From the NCBI RefSeq assembly GCF_000359125.1, contig NZ_CAAF010000031.1:1-64000 (forward strand): a DNA stretch of 64,000 bases. Reading direction: 5' to 3'. Of this stretch, positions 1 to 8,384 are shown one piece after another. Made by a program: the position numbers and the translations under genes. The notes beneath the pieces are model-generated. The model saw only the letters and a program-made list of their open reading frames with translations, was not told where the DNA came from and searched no databases. This stretch comes from Mesorhizobium sp. STM 4661. Lineage in GTDB: Bacteria; Pseudomonadota; Alphaproteobacteria; Rhizobiales; Rhizobiaceae. Each line of letters begins with the position of its first letter. The stretch's first letter is position 1.

Positions 1-26
1 CCTCTGAAGGTTGTAAACCTTCCTTT

Positions 27-57
27 GGCCGGGCCGCATTCGAGCCCGGCCATTTTT
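27..57 (+). terminator. Rho-independent terminator of a gene lying upstream of the window
   Basis: GGCCGGGC (27-34) pairs perfectly with GCCCGGCC (44-51) around a 9-nt loop and is followed by five T residues (53-57). This is a strong intrinsic terminator for a plus-strand transcript whose gene lies before base 1. The first 20 bases contain another small inverted repeat (gaagg/ccttc), which may be the 3' part of that upstream RNA. Confidence 0.6.
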
Positions 58-110
58 CTGCACCCCGTGCAAATCGCCTTCGGTGAAAGTTTTGATGCTG
101 TTCTTCGCTT

Positions 111-911
111 CTAACTTCCCACCAATGACAATCCGCCGGCACGCTCGCGCAGCAGCGCGAGCAGTTCGCTCCGCCGTGCTTCCGGTGTGTCCACGGGCAG
201 CACGAAGCACAGCGTCCTGTTGACGGCGCCGTGGCCGTCGCGGATGGGCGCTGCCATGCACCAGGTGAAGCGGTCGGCCAGAGCAGCGGTCTCGCTGAAG
301 CCCTGCCGGCGCGCCAGGGCGACGTCGGTGAAGAACTCGTCGGGCGCGATAGTGCGGCCGTCGGGAAGCTTGTAGTCGCCCGCCGGAATGAAGGTCCTCA
401 ACGCCTCCTCGCTCATATGACCGACCAGCAGCCGCCCCGACGCCGTCCACGGGATCGGCACCTCGACGCCGACATCGCTTGAAATCCGGAACGGACCGGG
501 CGAGTCCCGGCAGTCCAGAACGACATATTTGTTGCCGCGCAGGCCGCACAACTGGACGGTCTCGCCGGTCTCCGCGGCCATCTTGTCCAGCGTCTCGATG
601 ATGCGCCGGTAGTGGGCGTTGTGATGCGAATAGGCCCAGCCGAACAGATGCATCGCCCGCCCGAAATAGACGTAGCCTTCGGTTCCGACATTCTCGAGCA
701 TTTCGGCTTCGAGCAGGCTGTTGACGATTTCATAGGTGGTCGAGCGCGGCGCGTTGATCATCCTGGCGATATCGCCGACGCGCATCGGCGCCCGGTGCTT
801 CAGCAAGGCCTCGAGCAGCATGATGACGCGGTCGATGCCGCGCCGCCGTTCGCCATTGCGCGGCTCCGCGCCGGCTTCCATTTCGATTCGACCCATGGCG
901 CCATCGCTCAT
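111..911 (-). CDS. IclR-family transcriptional regulator
   Basis: A 266-aa regulator with the two-domain IclR layout: a winged helix-turn-helix at about residues 25-85 (RGIDRVIMLLEALLKH, then VGDIARMINAPRSTTYEIVN) and a ligand-binding domain at about 100-260. It is transcribed divergently from the sugar-type ABC importer that starts at 1154, and two palindromes lie between the genes at 995-1032, so it most likely controls that operon and itself. The ATG at 911 has no clear ribosome binding site; an in-frame ATG at 896 is an alternative. The ligand cannot be read from sequence, but the neighbours suggest the importer's substrate or a breakdown product of it. Confidence 0.9.
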   Translation of the reverse strand: MSDGAMGRIEMEAGAEPRNGERRRGIDRVIMLLEALLKHRAPMRVGDIARMINAPRSTTYEIVNSLLEAEMLENVGTEGYVYFGRAMHLFGWAYSHHNAHYRRIIETLDKMAAETGETVQLCGLRGNKYVVLDCRDSPGPFRISSDVGVEVPIPWTASGRLLVGHMSEEALRTFIPAGDYKLPDGRTIAPDEFFTDVALARRQGFSETAALADRFTWCMAAPIRDGHGAVNRTLCFVLPVDTPEARRSELLALLRERAGGLSLVGS

Positions 912-994
912 GCCAGCCGTACCCGCGCTAAAATCATTTCGGTCCTCGTCTCAAGACGCTTGAAAGATGTCAAGGCTGAGTCTAGCATCCAATT

Positions 995-1032
995 TGTCCG
1001 ATATACAGACACATTGTCTGAAATATCAGACA
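995..1032. promoter_or_regulatory. Tandem palindromic operator, probably for the divergent IclR regulator
   Basis: Two related near-palindromes, TGTCCGATATACAGACA (995-1011) and TGTCTGAAATATCAGACA (1015-1032), have centres about two helical turns apart in the 242-bp gap between the iclR-type gene and the ABC operon. The second has perfect 7-bp arms, TGTCTGA and TCAGACA, around AATA. Size, tandem spacing and position fit an IclR-family operator; assigning it to the neighbouring regulator is inference. Confidence 0.6.
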
Positions 1033-1153
1033 CCAATGAGCCAGGCGCAGAAGGTCCTGACGAGAGAACAGACGGTTTCCGTGACGCGGCAACCGGCGGG
1101 TTCTCTCGTCCCGAACCCGCACGTCCGGACACAACCACAGAAGGGGAACAATC

Positions 1154-2206
1154 ATGATGAAATCATCGTTTTTCGCATCCGCCAGCGCCCTTTGCCTCGG
1201 TCTTCTCCTGGCGATAGGGGCCGGCTCGCAGGCCAATGCCGCCGCCAAATGCATCAAGGGCGACCGCAAGGCGCCGTATACGATCGGCTGGGCCAACATC
1301 TATTCCGTGCCGACCTGGATGAAGCAGACGCAAGGCACCATCGAAGCCGAAGTCGAGACCCTGAAGAAGCAGGGGCTGGTCGACAAGCTCGTCGTGACCG
1401 ACGCCCAGGGCGACGCCAACGTCCAGATCCAGCAGATCCAGTCGATGATCGACTCCGATGTCGATGCCATCATCCTGATTGCCGGTTCGTCGACAGCACC
1501 GGCGCGTGTGCTGGCTGACGCCTGCGCCAAGGGCATCGCCATCATCAACTTCGACAGCCTCGTCGACACCGACGACGTAACCGCGAAGGTCAACACCGAT
1601 TCCGCCCAATGGGGTGATCAGGCGGCCAAGTTCCTGATCGACGCCATCGGCGGCAAGGGCAAGATCCTGATCCTCAACGGTCCGGCCGGCGTTTCGGTCA
1701 GCGATGACAGGCGCAAGGGTGCCGACGCGGCACTCAAGGCCCATCCTGACGTGACGGTCCTGGCAGAGACCAACACGCCCTACAATGTCGCGCCTGCCCA
1801 GGAAGCCGTCACCAGCCTGCTCTTCGCCAATCCAGAGATCGACGGGATCCTGTCGCTCGGTGGCGCTCTCTCGGCGGGCGCCGTGCTCGCCCTCGACAAG
1901 CAGGGTCGCGAACAGGTGCCGATCACTGGCGAGAACGCCCGCCAGTTCCTCGAGCTGTGGAAGGAAAAGGGCCTCAAGAGCTGGGCGACCATGCAGCCGA
2001 ACTGGCTGGGCGCCTTTGCCACCTACACCGCCGTCCAGGCGCTCGAAGGCAAGGACGTGCCGGCTTTCGTCAAGATACCGCTGCCGGTGATCGACAACTC
2101 CAACATGGATCAATACCTCGCCCGGGCGGCCGATTTTCCGGCTGACGGCTACATCTATTCGCCCTACGATGAGGATCTGTTCAAGAAGCTCCTGGCTGGA
2201 AAATAA
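1154..2206 (+). CDS. Periplasmic sugar-type substrate-binding protein of an ABC importer
   Basis: A 350-aa protein with a Sec signal peptide (hydrophobic core ALCLGLLLAIGAG, cleavage near AxA at about residue 29) and a periplasmic-binding-protein type 1 fold of the RbsB group, for example the run VVTDAQGDANVQIQQIQSMI at about 75-95 and the VDAIIL strand. It delivers ligand to the permeases encoded at 3731-5664. The start has a good ribosome binding site (aaggggaa) before two consecutive ATGs at 1154 and 1157. It is the first gene of an operon that overlaps or nearly abuts through 5664. The ligand is unknown; ribose-type importers of this branch carry sugars, polyols and sugar-like compounds. 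Confidence 0.9.
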   Translation: MMKSSFFASASALCLGLLLAIGAGSQANAAAKCIKGDRKAPYTIGWANIYSVPTWMKQTQGTIEAEVETLKKQGLVDKLVVTDAQGDANVQIQQIQSMIDSDVDAIILIAGSSTAPARVLADACAKGIAIINFDSLVDTDDVTAKVNTDSAQWGDQAAKFLIDAIGGKGKILILNGPAGVSVSDDRRKGADAALKAHPDVTVLAETNTPYNVAPAQEAVTSLLFANPEIDGILSLGGALSAGAVLALDKQGREQVPITGENARQFLELWKEKGLKSWATMQPNWLGAFATYTAVQALEGKDVPAFVKIPLPVIDNSNMDQYLARAADFPADGYIYSPYDEDLFKKLLAGK

Positions 2207-2225
2207 GCCAGAAAGGCCGCAGAAA

Positions 2226-3734
2226 TTGGTCACCAGGGCTCCGCTTCTTGCCGCGCGGGGAGTGTCGAAGTCCTTCTTCGGCAACCCCGTCCTGCGCGAC
2301 GTTTCCATCGCTCTCCAGCCGGGCCGCGTGCATGCGCTGCTCGGCGAGAACGGCGCCGGAAAGTCGACGCTGATCAACCTCCTGTCCGGCGCCTTGCGCC
2401 CGGACGGCGGGACGATCGAGGTCGATGGATACACTGTGTCGCGCATGACCCCCACTTATGCGCGACAGGCCGGGATCGCCGTCGTCCAGCAGGAACTCAG
2501 CCTGACGGCCAGTCTCTCCATCGCCGAAAACATCGGCCTTGGTGCCTATCCCAAGCGGTTCGGCCTGATCGACTATCCCGAACTCGCCGCGCGGGCCGGG
2601 GCAGCCTGCGATCTTGTCGGGCTTCATGAGCCGCTGTCGACGCCGGTCGGACATCTGCCGCTCGGCCGCCGGCAGATGGTGGAGATCGCCAAGGCGCTTT
2701 ACCGCACGCCACGCGTGCTCATTCTCGATGAACCCACCTCGTCGCTGTCGGCAACCGAAACAAAGATCCTGACGGACCTTTTGGAGAGGCTGCGCAGCGA
2801 GGGTATCGCCATTCTCTATATCTCGCACCGGCTGAACGAAGTCATGACGCTGTGCCAGCATGTCACCGTTCTGAAGGATGGCACTTGTACGGCGGACCGC
2901 ACCCTGGAAGGAACCGACGCTGCCGGGCTGGTACGGCTGATGGTCGGCCGCGATCCCGGTGATCTGTTTCCGCGATGGCAACCTTCGGCACCGCCTGCCG
3001 ACGTTATCTCGGTTCGCAAATTTTCGGCCGGCTTGATGCGCGACGTCGATCTCGACATCAGGGCGGGCGAGTTGCTGGGCATTGGAGGCCTGGTCGGGCA
3101 GGGGCAGGAGGACTTGCTGCTCGGCCTCTATGGCGCGATCCCGGCCGGCACGGCATCGGCGACTGTCAACGGTGCTTCGGGCTTGCCCGGCGGCGTGCCG
3201 AAAGCCAACGCGCTCGGCCTCGCCTATGTGCCCGCCGACCGCAAGCGCGAAGGCCTGCACCTGATCCACCCCATCATCGCCAACATGATGCTGCCCGCCT
3301 TCGCAAGGTTGCCGGCGCTGAAGCTGCGCAGCCGCCGCGCCGAGCGCGAGACGGCAAGAGGCCTCGCCGCCCAGCTTGCCATCAAGGGCGACCTCGACCG
3401 GCCGGCGCAAGCGCTCTCGGGCGGCAACCAGCAGAAGGTGGCGCTGGCGAAATGGATGCCGCACGATCCGCTTGTGCTGCTCCTCAACGATCCGACGCGT
3501 GGCGTCGATGTCGAGACCAAGCGTGAGATCTACATGATGCTTCGAAATTTCGCCGCGGCCGGCAAGGCGGTCGTGCTGCTCAGCTCCGACACACCGGAGC
3601 TGGTGCACCTTTGCGACCGCGTCGCTGTGGTCCGGGAAGGCCGCATCGTCGCCATGCTCGATCGCGGGGCATTGAGCGAGGAAGCCATCGTTTCCGCCGC
3701 GATGGGCGCCGAACAGCGGAAGGTTGCGGCATGA
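2226..3734 (+). CDS. Sugar ABC importer ATPase with two ABC domains (RbsA/MglA type)
   Basis: A tandem ABC ATPase of about 502 aa that powers the importer. The first domain has Walker A GENGAGKST, a variant signature LPLGRRQ and Walker B VLILDEPTSSLS. The second has the degenerate Walker A usual in this family (GLVGQGQEDLL), a canonical LSGGNQQ signature and Walker B VLLLNDPTRGVD. Only one site is therefore expected to be fully active, as in RbsA and MglA. I chose the TTG at 2226, preceded by agaaagg, because the in-frame ATG at 2169 lies inside the binding-protein gene and lacks a ribosome binding site. The stop overlaps the next start as ATGA. Confidence 0.88.
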   Translation: MVTRAPLLAARGVSKSFFGNPVLRDVSIALQPGRVHALLGENGAGKSTLINLLSGALRPDGGTIEVDGYTVSRMTPTYARQAGIAVVQQELSLTASLSIAENIGLGAYPKRFGLIDYPELAARAGAACDLVGLHEPLSTPVGHLPLGRRQMVEIAKALYRTPRVLILDEPTSSLSATETKILTDLLERLRSEGIAILYISHRLNEVMTLCQHVTVLKDGTCTADRTLEGTDAAGLVRLMVGRDPGDLFPRWQPSAPPADVISVRKFSAGLMRDVDLDIRAGELLGIGGLVGQGQEDLLLGLYGAIPAGTASATVNGASGLPGGVPKANALGLAYVPADRKREGLHLIHPIIANMMLPAFARLPALKLRSRRAERETARGLAAQLAIKGDLDRPAQALSGGNQQKVALAKWMPHDPLVLLLNDPTRGVDVETKREIYMMLRNFAAAGKAVVLLSSDTPELVHLCDRVAVVREGRIVAMLDRGALSEEAIVSAAMGAEQRKVAA

Positions 3735-4696
3735 GCACAGTTCCTTCTGCAGGCCAGGCCGGTGCGCTCTACTGGCCAGTGCAAGCGCGCCGCAATGTCG
3801 GTGTGCGCGGCCTGTTTGCGGTCGTTCTGGCGTTCCTCTTCGCCTACGGCTTCCTCTTTCCAGGGCTCTTGACCGCTTCCGGCTTCGCCAAATTCACCCA
3901 GAGCTGGTTTCCGCTGGCATTGGTCGCCATGGCCCAGGCAATCCTCATGCTCACTGGCGGCATCAGCCTGGCCATCGGCGCAATGGTCAGCCTGGGTGCG
4001 GTCATCGCCGCAACCACGATGACCGGGCCGCTGGGCGTAGCCGGCGGCGCCGCCGCGGTGGCGCTGACCGGTCTTGGTATTGGTGCCGCGACCGGCTTCA
4101 TCGTTGTAAGGCTTCGCTTGCCGGCCATCGTGGTGACGCTCGCCGGTTCGTTCATCATCGGCGGTGCGGCACTGCTCATCCTGCCAAGGCCCGGCGGCGC
4201 CATTCCGGAATGGCTTTCCGACCTGCTTGCCGGCAACACGCCCGCGGCATTCGTGGTGCTGGTGCTCATCGTTCTCTTGTGGAAGCTCTATCTCGCCACG
4301 CCGCTGGGTTTGAGCCTCTATGCGGCCGGCGAGAATCCGGTCGGCGCCTATCGCTCCGGCGTGCCGGTCGACGGTGCGCGGATCGCGGCCTACGCGATCA
4401 GCGGCCTGCTTTCCACCGGCGCCGGCCTGTTCGTCGCCGCGCAAACGGGCTCGGGCGATCCGGTCATCGGCGCCGCCTTCACACTGAACTCCATCGCCGC
4501 CGCCGTGCTCGGCGGCATCGGCTTCCTCGGCGGCCAGGGCACGATGCGCGGTGCGCTTGCCGGCAGCCTGCTGCTCAGCCTGATGATCAGCGTCATGTTC
4601 TTCCTCGGCTTCACGCCGGTCGCCCAGTATGTCGCCCAGGGCCTCATCATCATCGGGGCGGTTGCCATCCCGCAATTCCGCAAGGTGCAGCAATGA
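3731..4696 (+). CDS. Sugar ABC importer permease 1 (RbsC type)
   Basis: A 321-aa multi-spanning inner-membrane protein of the BPD_transp_2/RbsC family, rich in hydrophobic helices and carrying the family run MLTGGISLAIGAMVSLGAVI at about residues 75-95 and the conserved AAYAISGLLSTGAGLFVAA. It starts at the ATG overlapping the ATPase stop (ATGA) and ends in an ATGA overlap with the second permease, so the importer genes are translationally coupled. Together with the 4693-5664 product it forms the membrane channel. Confidence 0.88.
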   Translation: MSTVPSAGQAGALYWPVQARRNVGVRGLFAVVLAFLFAYGFLFPGLLTASGFAKFTQSWFPLALVAMAQAILMLTGGISLAIGAMVSLGAVIAATTMTGPLGVAGGAAAVALTGLGIGAATGFIVVRLRLPAIVVTLAGSFIIGGAALLILPRPGGAIPEWLSDLLAGNTPAAFVVLVLIVLLWKLYLATPLGLSLYAAGENPVGAYRSGVPVDGARIAAYAISGLLSTGAGLFVAAQTGSGDPVIGAAFTLNSIAAAVLGGIGFLGGQGTMRGALAGSLLLSLMISVMFFLGFTPVAQYVAQGLIIIGAVAIPQFRKVQQ

Positions 4697-5664
4697 CAGC
4701 ATGGAAAGACAGCGCGTATGGCAGGCGCGCCTTGACGATCCTGCGCAGCCGGCCGTTCCTCACGGTTGCCATCGTTGCGGCGGTCTGGATCGCGGCAAGC
4801 TTTGCTTCGCGCGGCTTCGGCGCCTATGGCCATTTGCGCTATCTGGTCGAGCTGGGCGCCGTCATCGGCCTGGTCGCGGCGGGCCAGACCTTCGTGGTGA
4901 TCGCCGGCGGCATCGATCTTTCCGTCGCGGCCATCGTCACGGTCAGTGCCGTCAGCCTGCCGCTGCTGTCGTGGCAGGCGGATCCGACCGGCGTTACCGG
5001 CATCCTCGCCGTTCTTGTCTTGACGACGGCGATCGGCTTGGTGAATGGGCTGGGCGTGGCGCTGTTGCGTGTTCATCCCATGATCATGACATTGGCGATG
5101 GCGACATTCCTGCAGGGTCTGCTGATCATCATCGCCGGCGGCAGCGCCGTGACCGCCGAGAACCCTGTGGTCCGCTGGCTCGGCAATGCGCGGCCGGCCG
5201 GGATTCCGGCAGGCGTGCTTTTATGGGTGCTTGTCTCCGTGATCGTGTTGACGACAATGCATGCGACCTCCTTTGGCGCCCGCATCTTCGCCATGGGTGC
5301 CAATTCGCTGGCCGCGGCATTGTCGGGGGTTCCGGTCACGTCCACGACGCTTGCGGTCTACGGCATCAGCGGCTTCACTTCAGGGCTCGCGGGCGTGCTG
5401 GTGCTCGGCATGAACGGACAAGGCTATGTCGGGATCGGCGATCCCTATCTGCTCGCCTCGATTGCCGCCGTGGTGCTCGGCGGCACCTCGATCCTCGGCG
5501 GGCTCGGCACCTATGCCGGCACCATCCCTGGCGCCATCCTGCTGGTCACGATCACCGCGCTGATCACCGTCGTCAACGCCTCGCCCGGCTGGCGCAGTGT
5601 CATGTTCGGTTCGCTCATCCTGGGCCTGTTGCTGCTCTCAGGCAGGGAGCAGGCCCGCCGATGA
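4693..5664 (+). CDS. Sugar ABC importer permease 2 (RbsC type)
   Basis: A 323-aa permease homologous to its neighbour, with the family motif FVVIAGGIDLSVAAIVTVSA at about residues 68-90 and the AVYGISGFTSGLAGVLV region near 220-235. Two different RbsC-type permeases suggest a heterodimeric channel. The start at 4693 overlaps the previous stop. The 3' end overlaps the convergent amidohydrolase gene by 27 bp, so the two stop codons lie inside each other's reading frames and there is no room for an intergenic terminator. Confidence 0.88.
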   Translation: MTAWKDSAYGRRALTILRSRPFLTVAIVAAVWIAASFASRGFGAYGHLRYLVELGAVIGLVAAGQTFVVIAGGIDLSVAAIVTVSAVSLPLLSWQADPTGVTGILAVLVLTTAIGLVNGLGVALLRVHPMIMTLAMATFLQGLLIIIAGGSAVTAENPVVRWLGNARPAGIPAGVLLWVLVSVIVLTTMHATSFGARIFAMGANSLAAALSGVPVTSTTLAVYGISGFTSGLAGVLVLGMNGQGYVGIGDPYLLASIAAVVLGGTSILGGLGTYAGTIPGAILLVTITALITVVNASPGWRSVMFGSLILGLLLLSGREQARR

Positions 5665-6579
5665 CACATCGCCCTGCCGATAGATGCGCCTTGCATTGCC
5701 GAAGAACAGCGCCGTCTGATCGTCCGTGGAAAAGTTCTCGGTAATGGCCTTGAAGCTGTCATATACCGCATCGAACGACGCGTGCAGGCCGGCGACCGGG
5801 AAGTCGCTGCCAAACATGGCGCGTTCGATGCCGAAACAGTCGATGCAATGCAGGACCACCGGCCTCAAACTATCCAGCGTCCAGTCATGATCGTAGGCGA
5901 CCAGATCCGATATCTTGATGGCGACATTCTCGCGCTTGGACAAGAGCCGCAGCCCGTCGCGCCACGCCTGCATGCCGTTGGCGTCGCGGTCGATCGGACT
6001 GCCGCAGTGGTTGAGGACGAACTGCTGGTCGGGAAAGGCAGCCGCAAGCCGCGCCGCATCGGCGAGCTGGCGCGCAAACACCATCAGGTCGAAGGCAAGC
6101 CGGTGTCCGCCGAGCAGGCCAAGGCCGGCGCGCCAGGCCGCGTCGTCCATGATGCCGTCGCGGGCAGCGAAGCGGCGGGCAGGATCGGGATCCCAGCTCA
6201 ATATGTCGCGTACGCCGACGGCGCGATCGAAAGCGGCCTGCGCCTCGATCAGGGCCGGAGCGCTCGGGCTCGCCAGCGGCACGTGAACGACATAGCGCGC
6301 GGCCACGCCCCGCGATTTGTCGAGCGTTTCAAGCCAGCGCGTTTCGCCGACGCAGTCGTCGCTCGCCCAGCCGGCTTCGACATGGACGGTGGCGACGACA
6401 TCGTGGCGGCTGGCGTCGCGCATATAGTCGTCGGGCAGATAGTTGCGGCGCAACGGACCGAGTTCGCCAAGGCCGCCGCGTTCGTCGGCGGTGGCGGCGA
6501 GCCAGGGATGCCGCCCAAGGCCGAGATCCCAAAGATGATGATGGGCATCGATGATCGGTCCGGAGTAAGGCTTTGGCAT
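5638..6579 (-). CDS. Amidohydrolase-2 family metal-dependent hydrolase, lactonase-like
   Basis: A 313-aa TIM-barrel hydrolase of the group containing L-rhamnono-lactonase, fuconolactonase and pyrone-dicarboxylate lactonase. The metal-binding HxH is visible in IIDAHHHLWD at about residues 9-18; other family marks are VHVEAGW, FVLNHCGSP near 195 and the late MFGSDFPVAG around 265, whose Asp is the usual catalytic residue. Such enzymes open sugar lactones or pyrones in the cytoplasm. It is convergent with the importer and diverges from the deaminase-like gene at 6657, leaving a 77-bp shared promoter region. A lactone step in catabolism of the imported compound is the natural inference; the substrate is not known. 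Confidence 0.82.
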   Translation of the reverse strand: MPKPYSGPIIDAHHHLWDLGLGRHPWLAATADERGGLGELGPLRRNYLPDDYMRDASRHDVVATVHVEAGWASDDCVGETRWLETLDKSRGVAARYVVHVPLASPSAPALIEAQAAFDRAVGVRDILSWDPDPARRFAARDGIMDDAAWRAGLGLLGGHRLAFDLMVFARQLADAARLAAAFPDQQFVLNHCGSPIDRDANGMQAWRDGLRLLSKRENVAIKISDLVAYDHDWTLDSLRPVVLHCIDCFGIERAMFGSDFPVAGLHASFDAVYDSFKAITENFSTDDQTALFFGNARRIYRQGDVSSAGLLPA

Positions 6580-6656
6580 GCATCGCTCTCAGGGTGCGGC
6601 CGGCGCCGGCAATCGGCCCGGCTGTCGTTCCGTAGGGGTAAAAGGGCTAGCATCGT

Positions 6657-7982
6657 ATGATAGAAAACGCACCGGTCCCGCCGCTCGCGGCCCAGGAAAA
6701 ATTTTCGCTCGACGATCGCATCCGTGGCGTGCCTCCCGGCACCGCAGGGCTGGATGCCAGCCTTGTCGCATCCGAGCAATGGCATCCGGCCGATGGACGC
6801 ATGTCGCTGCCGGTGCTGACCCTCGACGAGGCGGCCTTTGCCGCCAATCGCGACCTGTTCCTGCGCTATGCGCGCGAACAGGGAGCCGTGATCGCATCGC
6901 ATGCCAAGACGCCGATGGCGCCCGACCTTGCCCGGTCGCTGGTCGAGGCCGGAGCGTGGGGCACGACTGTCGCCGATATCAGGCAGGCCACGGTGATGCT
7001 CAGAGCCGGCCTGACGCGGCTGATCATCGCCAACGAGGTCGGAGGACTGGGCGGTGCGAACCGGCTTGCCGCGCTCGCCTCCGCCTGGCCGGACGCCGAA
7101 CTCCATGTCTTCGCCGATTCGGTTGACGCCGTGAACGCGCTTGCCGATGCGTGGCGCGCCAATGCGGCGTTGCCGCCATTGCGCGTGCTTGTCGAACTTG
7201 GCGCGGGCAGGGCGGGTGCCCGGACCACGACGCAGGCTGAGGCGATCGCCGATGCGATAGCAGCGGCGGGCGGACGGCTGCTGATCGCCGGCGTCGCCAC
7301 CTACGAAGGCGCAGCGGCGCAACCCGAGCCTGGCCGCACCGACGAGGTGATATCCGCCTTGCTGACGATGGTGTCGGACATGTTCCTGCGGCTTCGCGCC
7401 CGCCTCGGCGGCGATGTGCCGCTGATCGCCACCGCCGGCGGCTCGGTCTTCTTCGACAAGGTGGTCGCAGCACTTTCGCCCGTTGTTTCCAGGGACGGCA
7501 ATGCGACGCTGGTGCTGCGCAGCGGCGCCATCTTCTTCCACGACCACGGCATCTATGACCGCTCGCTGGGCGCGCTCGATTCCCGCAAGGGTTTTGCGGT
7601 CGGTGGCGTCAGCGCCTCGGCGCGAAGTTCCTTTCGCCCGGCCTTGCGCCTGTGGGCCGAAGTGCTGTCGCGGCCCGAACCCGGCCTGGCGATCTGCGGC
7701 ATGGGCATGCGCGACGTGTCGTTCGATCAGGGCTTTCCAACGGTGCTGACGGTCTTCCGTGACGGCAGGCCGCTGCCGCAGCTGGGCGCGCGCGCCGAGG
7801 TCGTCAAGCTCAACGACCAGCACGCCTTCCTGTCGCTCGGCGCTGACGCCGACCTCGCCGTCGGCGACGTTGTCGAATTCGGCATCTCCCATCCTTGCAC
7901 CTGCCTTGATCGCTACCGCGTGATCTTCGGCGTCGATGCGACCGGGCATGTCCGCAACGCTTTCCCAACCTATTTCGGCTGA
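6657..7982 (+). CDS. PLP-dependent amino-acid deaminase / D-threonine aldolase-like protein
   Basis: A 441-aa fold-type III PLP enzyme of the D-serine dehydratase/D-threonine aldolase/'amino acid deaminase' group. The opening LDDRIRGVPPGT is typical of the deaminase subgroup. The PLP lysine is expected in IASHAKTPMAP at about residues 78-88, and the C-terminal PCTCLDRYR (about 419-427), just after a histidine, matches the metal-site region of D-serine dehydratases. Such enzymes release 2-aminoacrylate-type enamines, which the adjacent RidA would hydrolyse, so the pairing makes biochemical sense. It starts 77 bp from the divergent lactonase-like gene. The true substrate could be a D-amino acid or a beta-hydroxy amino acid. 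Confidence 0.8.
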   Translation: MIENAPVPPLAAQEKFSLDDRIRGVPPGTAGLDASLVASEQWHPADGRMSLPVLTLDEAAFAANRDLFLRYAREQGAVIASHAKTPMAPDLARSLVEAGAWGTTVADIRQATVMLRAGLTRLIIANEVGGLGGANRLAALASAWPDAELHVFADSVDAVNALADAWRANAALPPLRVLVELGAGRAGARTTTQAEAIADAIAAAGGRLLIAGVATYEGAAAQPEPGRTDEVISALLTMVSDMFLRLRARLGGDVPLIATAGGSVFFDKVVAALSPVVSRDGNATLVLRSGAIFFHDHGIYDRSLGALDSRKGFAVGGVSASARSSFRPALRLWAEVLSRPEPGLAICGMGMRDVSFDQGFPTVLTVFRDGRPLPQLGARAEVVKLNDQHAFLSLGADADLAVGDVVEFGISHPCTCLDRYRVIFGVDATGHVRNAFPTYFG

Positions 7983-8030
7983 CCGGATCGTGCGGCGGCC
8001 GCCAAAAAGAGAACCTCGAAAGGATCCGAT

Positions 8031-8375
8031 ATGATCAAGTACTTCCAGTCCGGCTCCCGCATGTCGCAGGCGGTCGTCTATGGCGGCCTCGTGCACATAG
8101 CGGGCCAGGTGGCCGACGACCGCAAGGCCGGCATCGAGAGCCAGACCAGCGACGTGCTGGCCAAGGTCGAGGCGCTGCTGGCCGAGGCGGGCAGCAGTAA
8201 GTCGAAGCTTGTGGCGGTCAACATCTTCCTGCCGCAGATCGGCGACTTCGAGGCGATGAACGGCATCTACGATGCCTGGGTCGACCCTCAGCGCCTGCCG
8301 GCGCGCGCCTGCGTCGAGGCGCGTCTGGCCGATCCCGATCTGCGCATCGAGGTCACAGCGGTCGCCGCGGTCTGA
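8031..8375 (+). CDS. RidA-family enamine/imine deaminase
   Basis: A 114-aa single-domain YjgF/RidA protein. The conserved arginine that binds the carboxylate lies in LPARACVEARL at about residues 89-99, and the strand VHIAGQVADD near 22 is family typical. RidA enzymes hydrolyse reactive enamine/imine intermediates such as 2-aminoacrylate to 2-oxoacids plus ammonia in the cytosol. It sits 48 bp after the deaminase-like gene, behind a good aaagga ribosome binding site, and 9 bp before the deacylase gene, so it probably belongs to one plus-strand operon (6657-10630) and handles that enzyme's product. Confidence 0.88.
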   Translation: MIKYFQSGSRMSQAVVYGGLVHIAGQVADDRKAGIESQTSDVLAKVEALLAEAGSSKSKLVAVNIFLPQIGDFEAMNGIYDAWVDPQRLPARACVEARLADPDLRIEVTAVAAV

Positions 8376-8384
8376 GCCGGCGCC

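Noticed and set aside
1..51. A tRNA 3' half: the gaagg/ccttc stem with a TTGTAAA loop looks like a GTA (Tyr) anticodon arm, followed by TTCGA
   Set aside because: The would-be T-arm stem does not pair around TTCGAGC, and the sequence forms a perfect 8-bp terminator hairpin with a T run instead.
2181..3608. A 475-codon open frame opposite the sugar-type ABC ATPase gene
   Set aside because: It is antisense to a gene with complete Walker and signature motifs; its translation is Arg/Gln/His-rich without any domain, as expected for a high-GC shadow frame.
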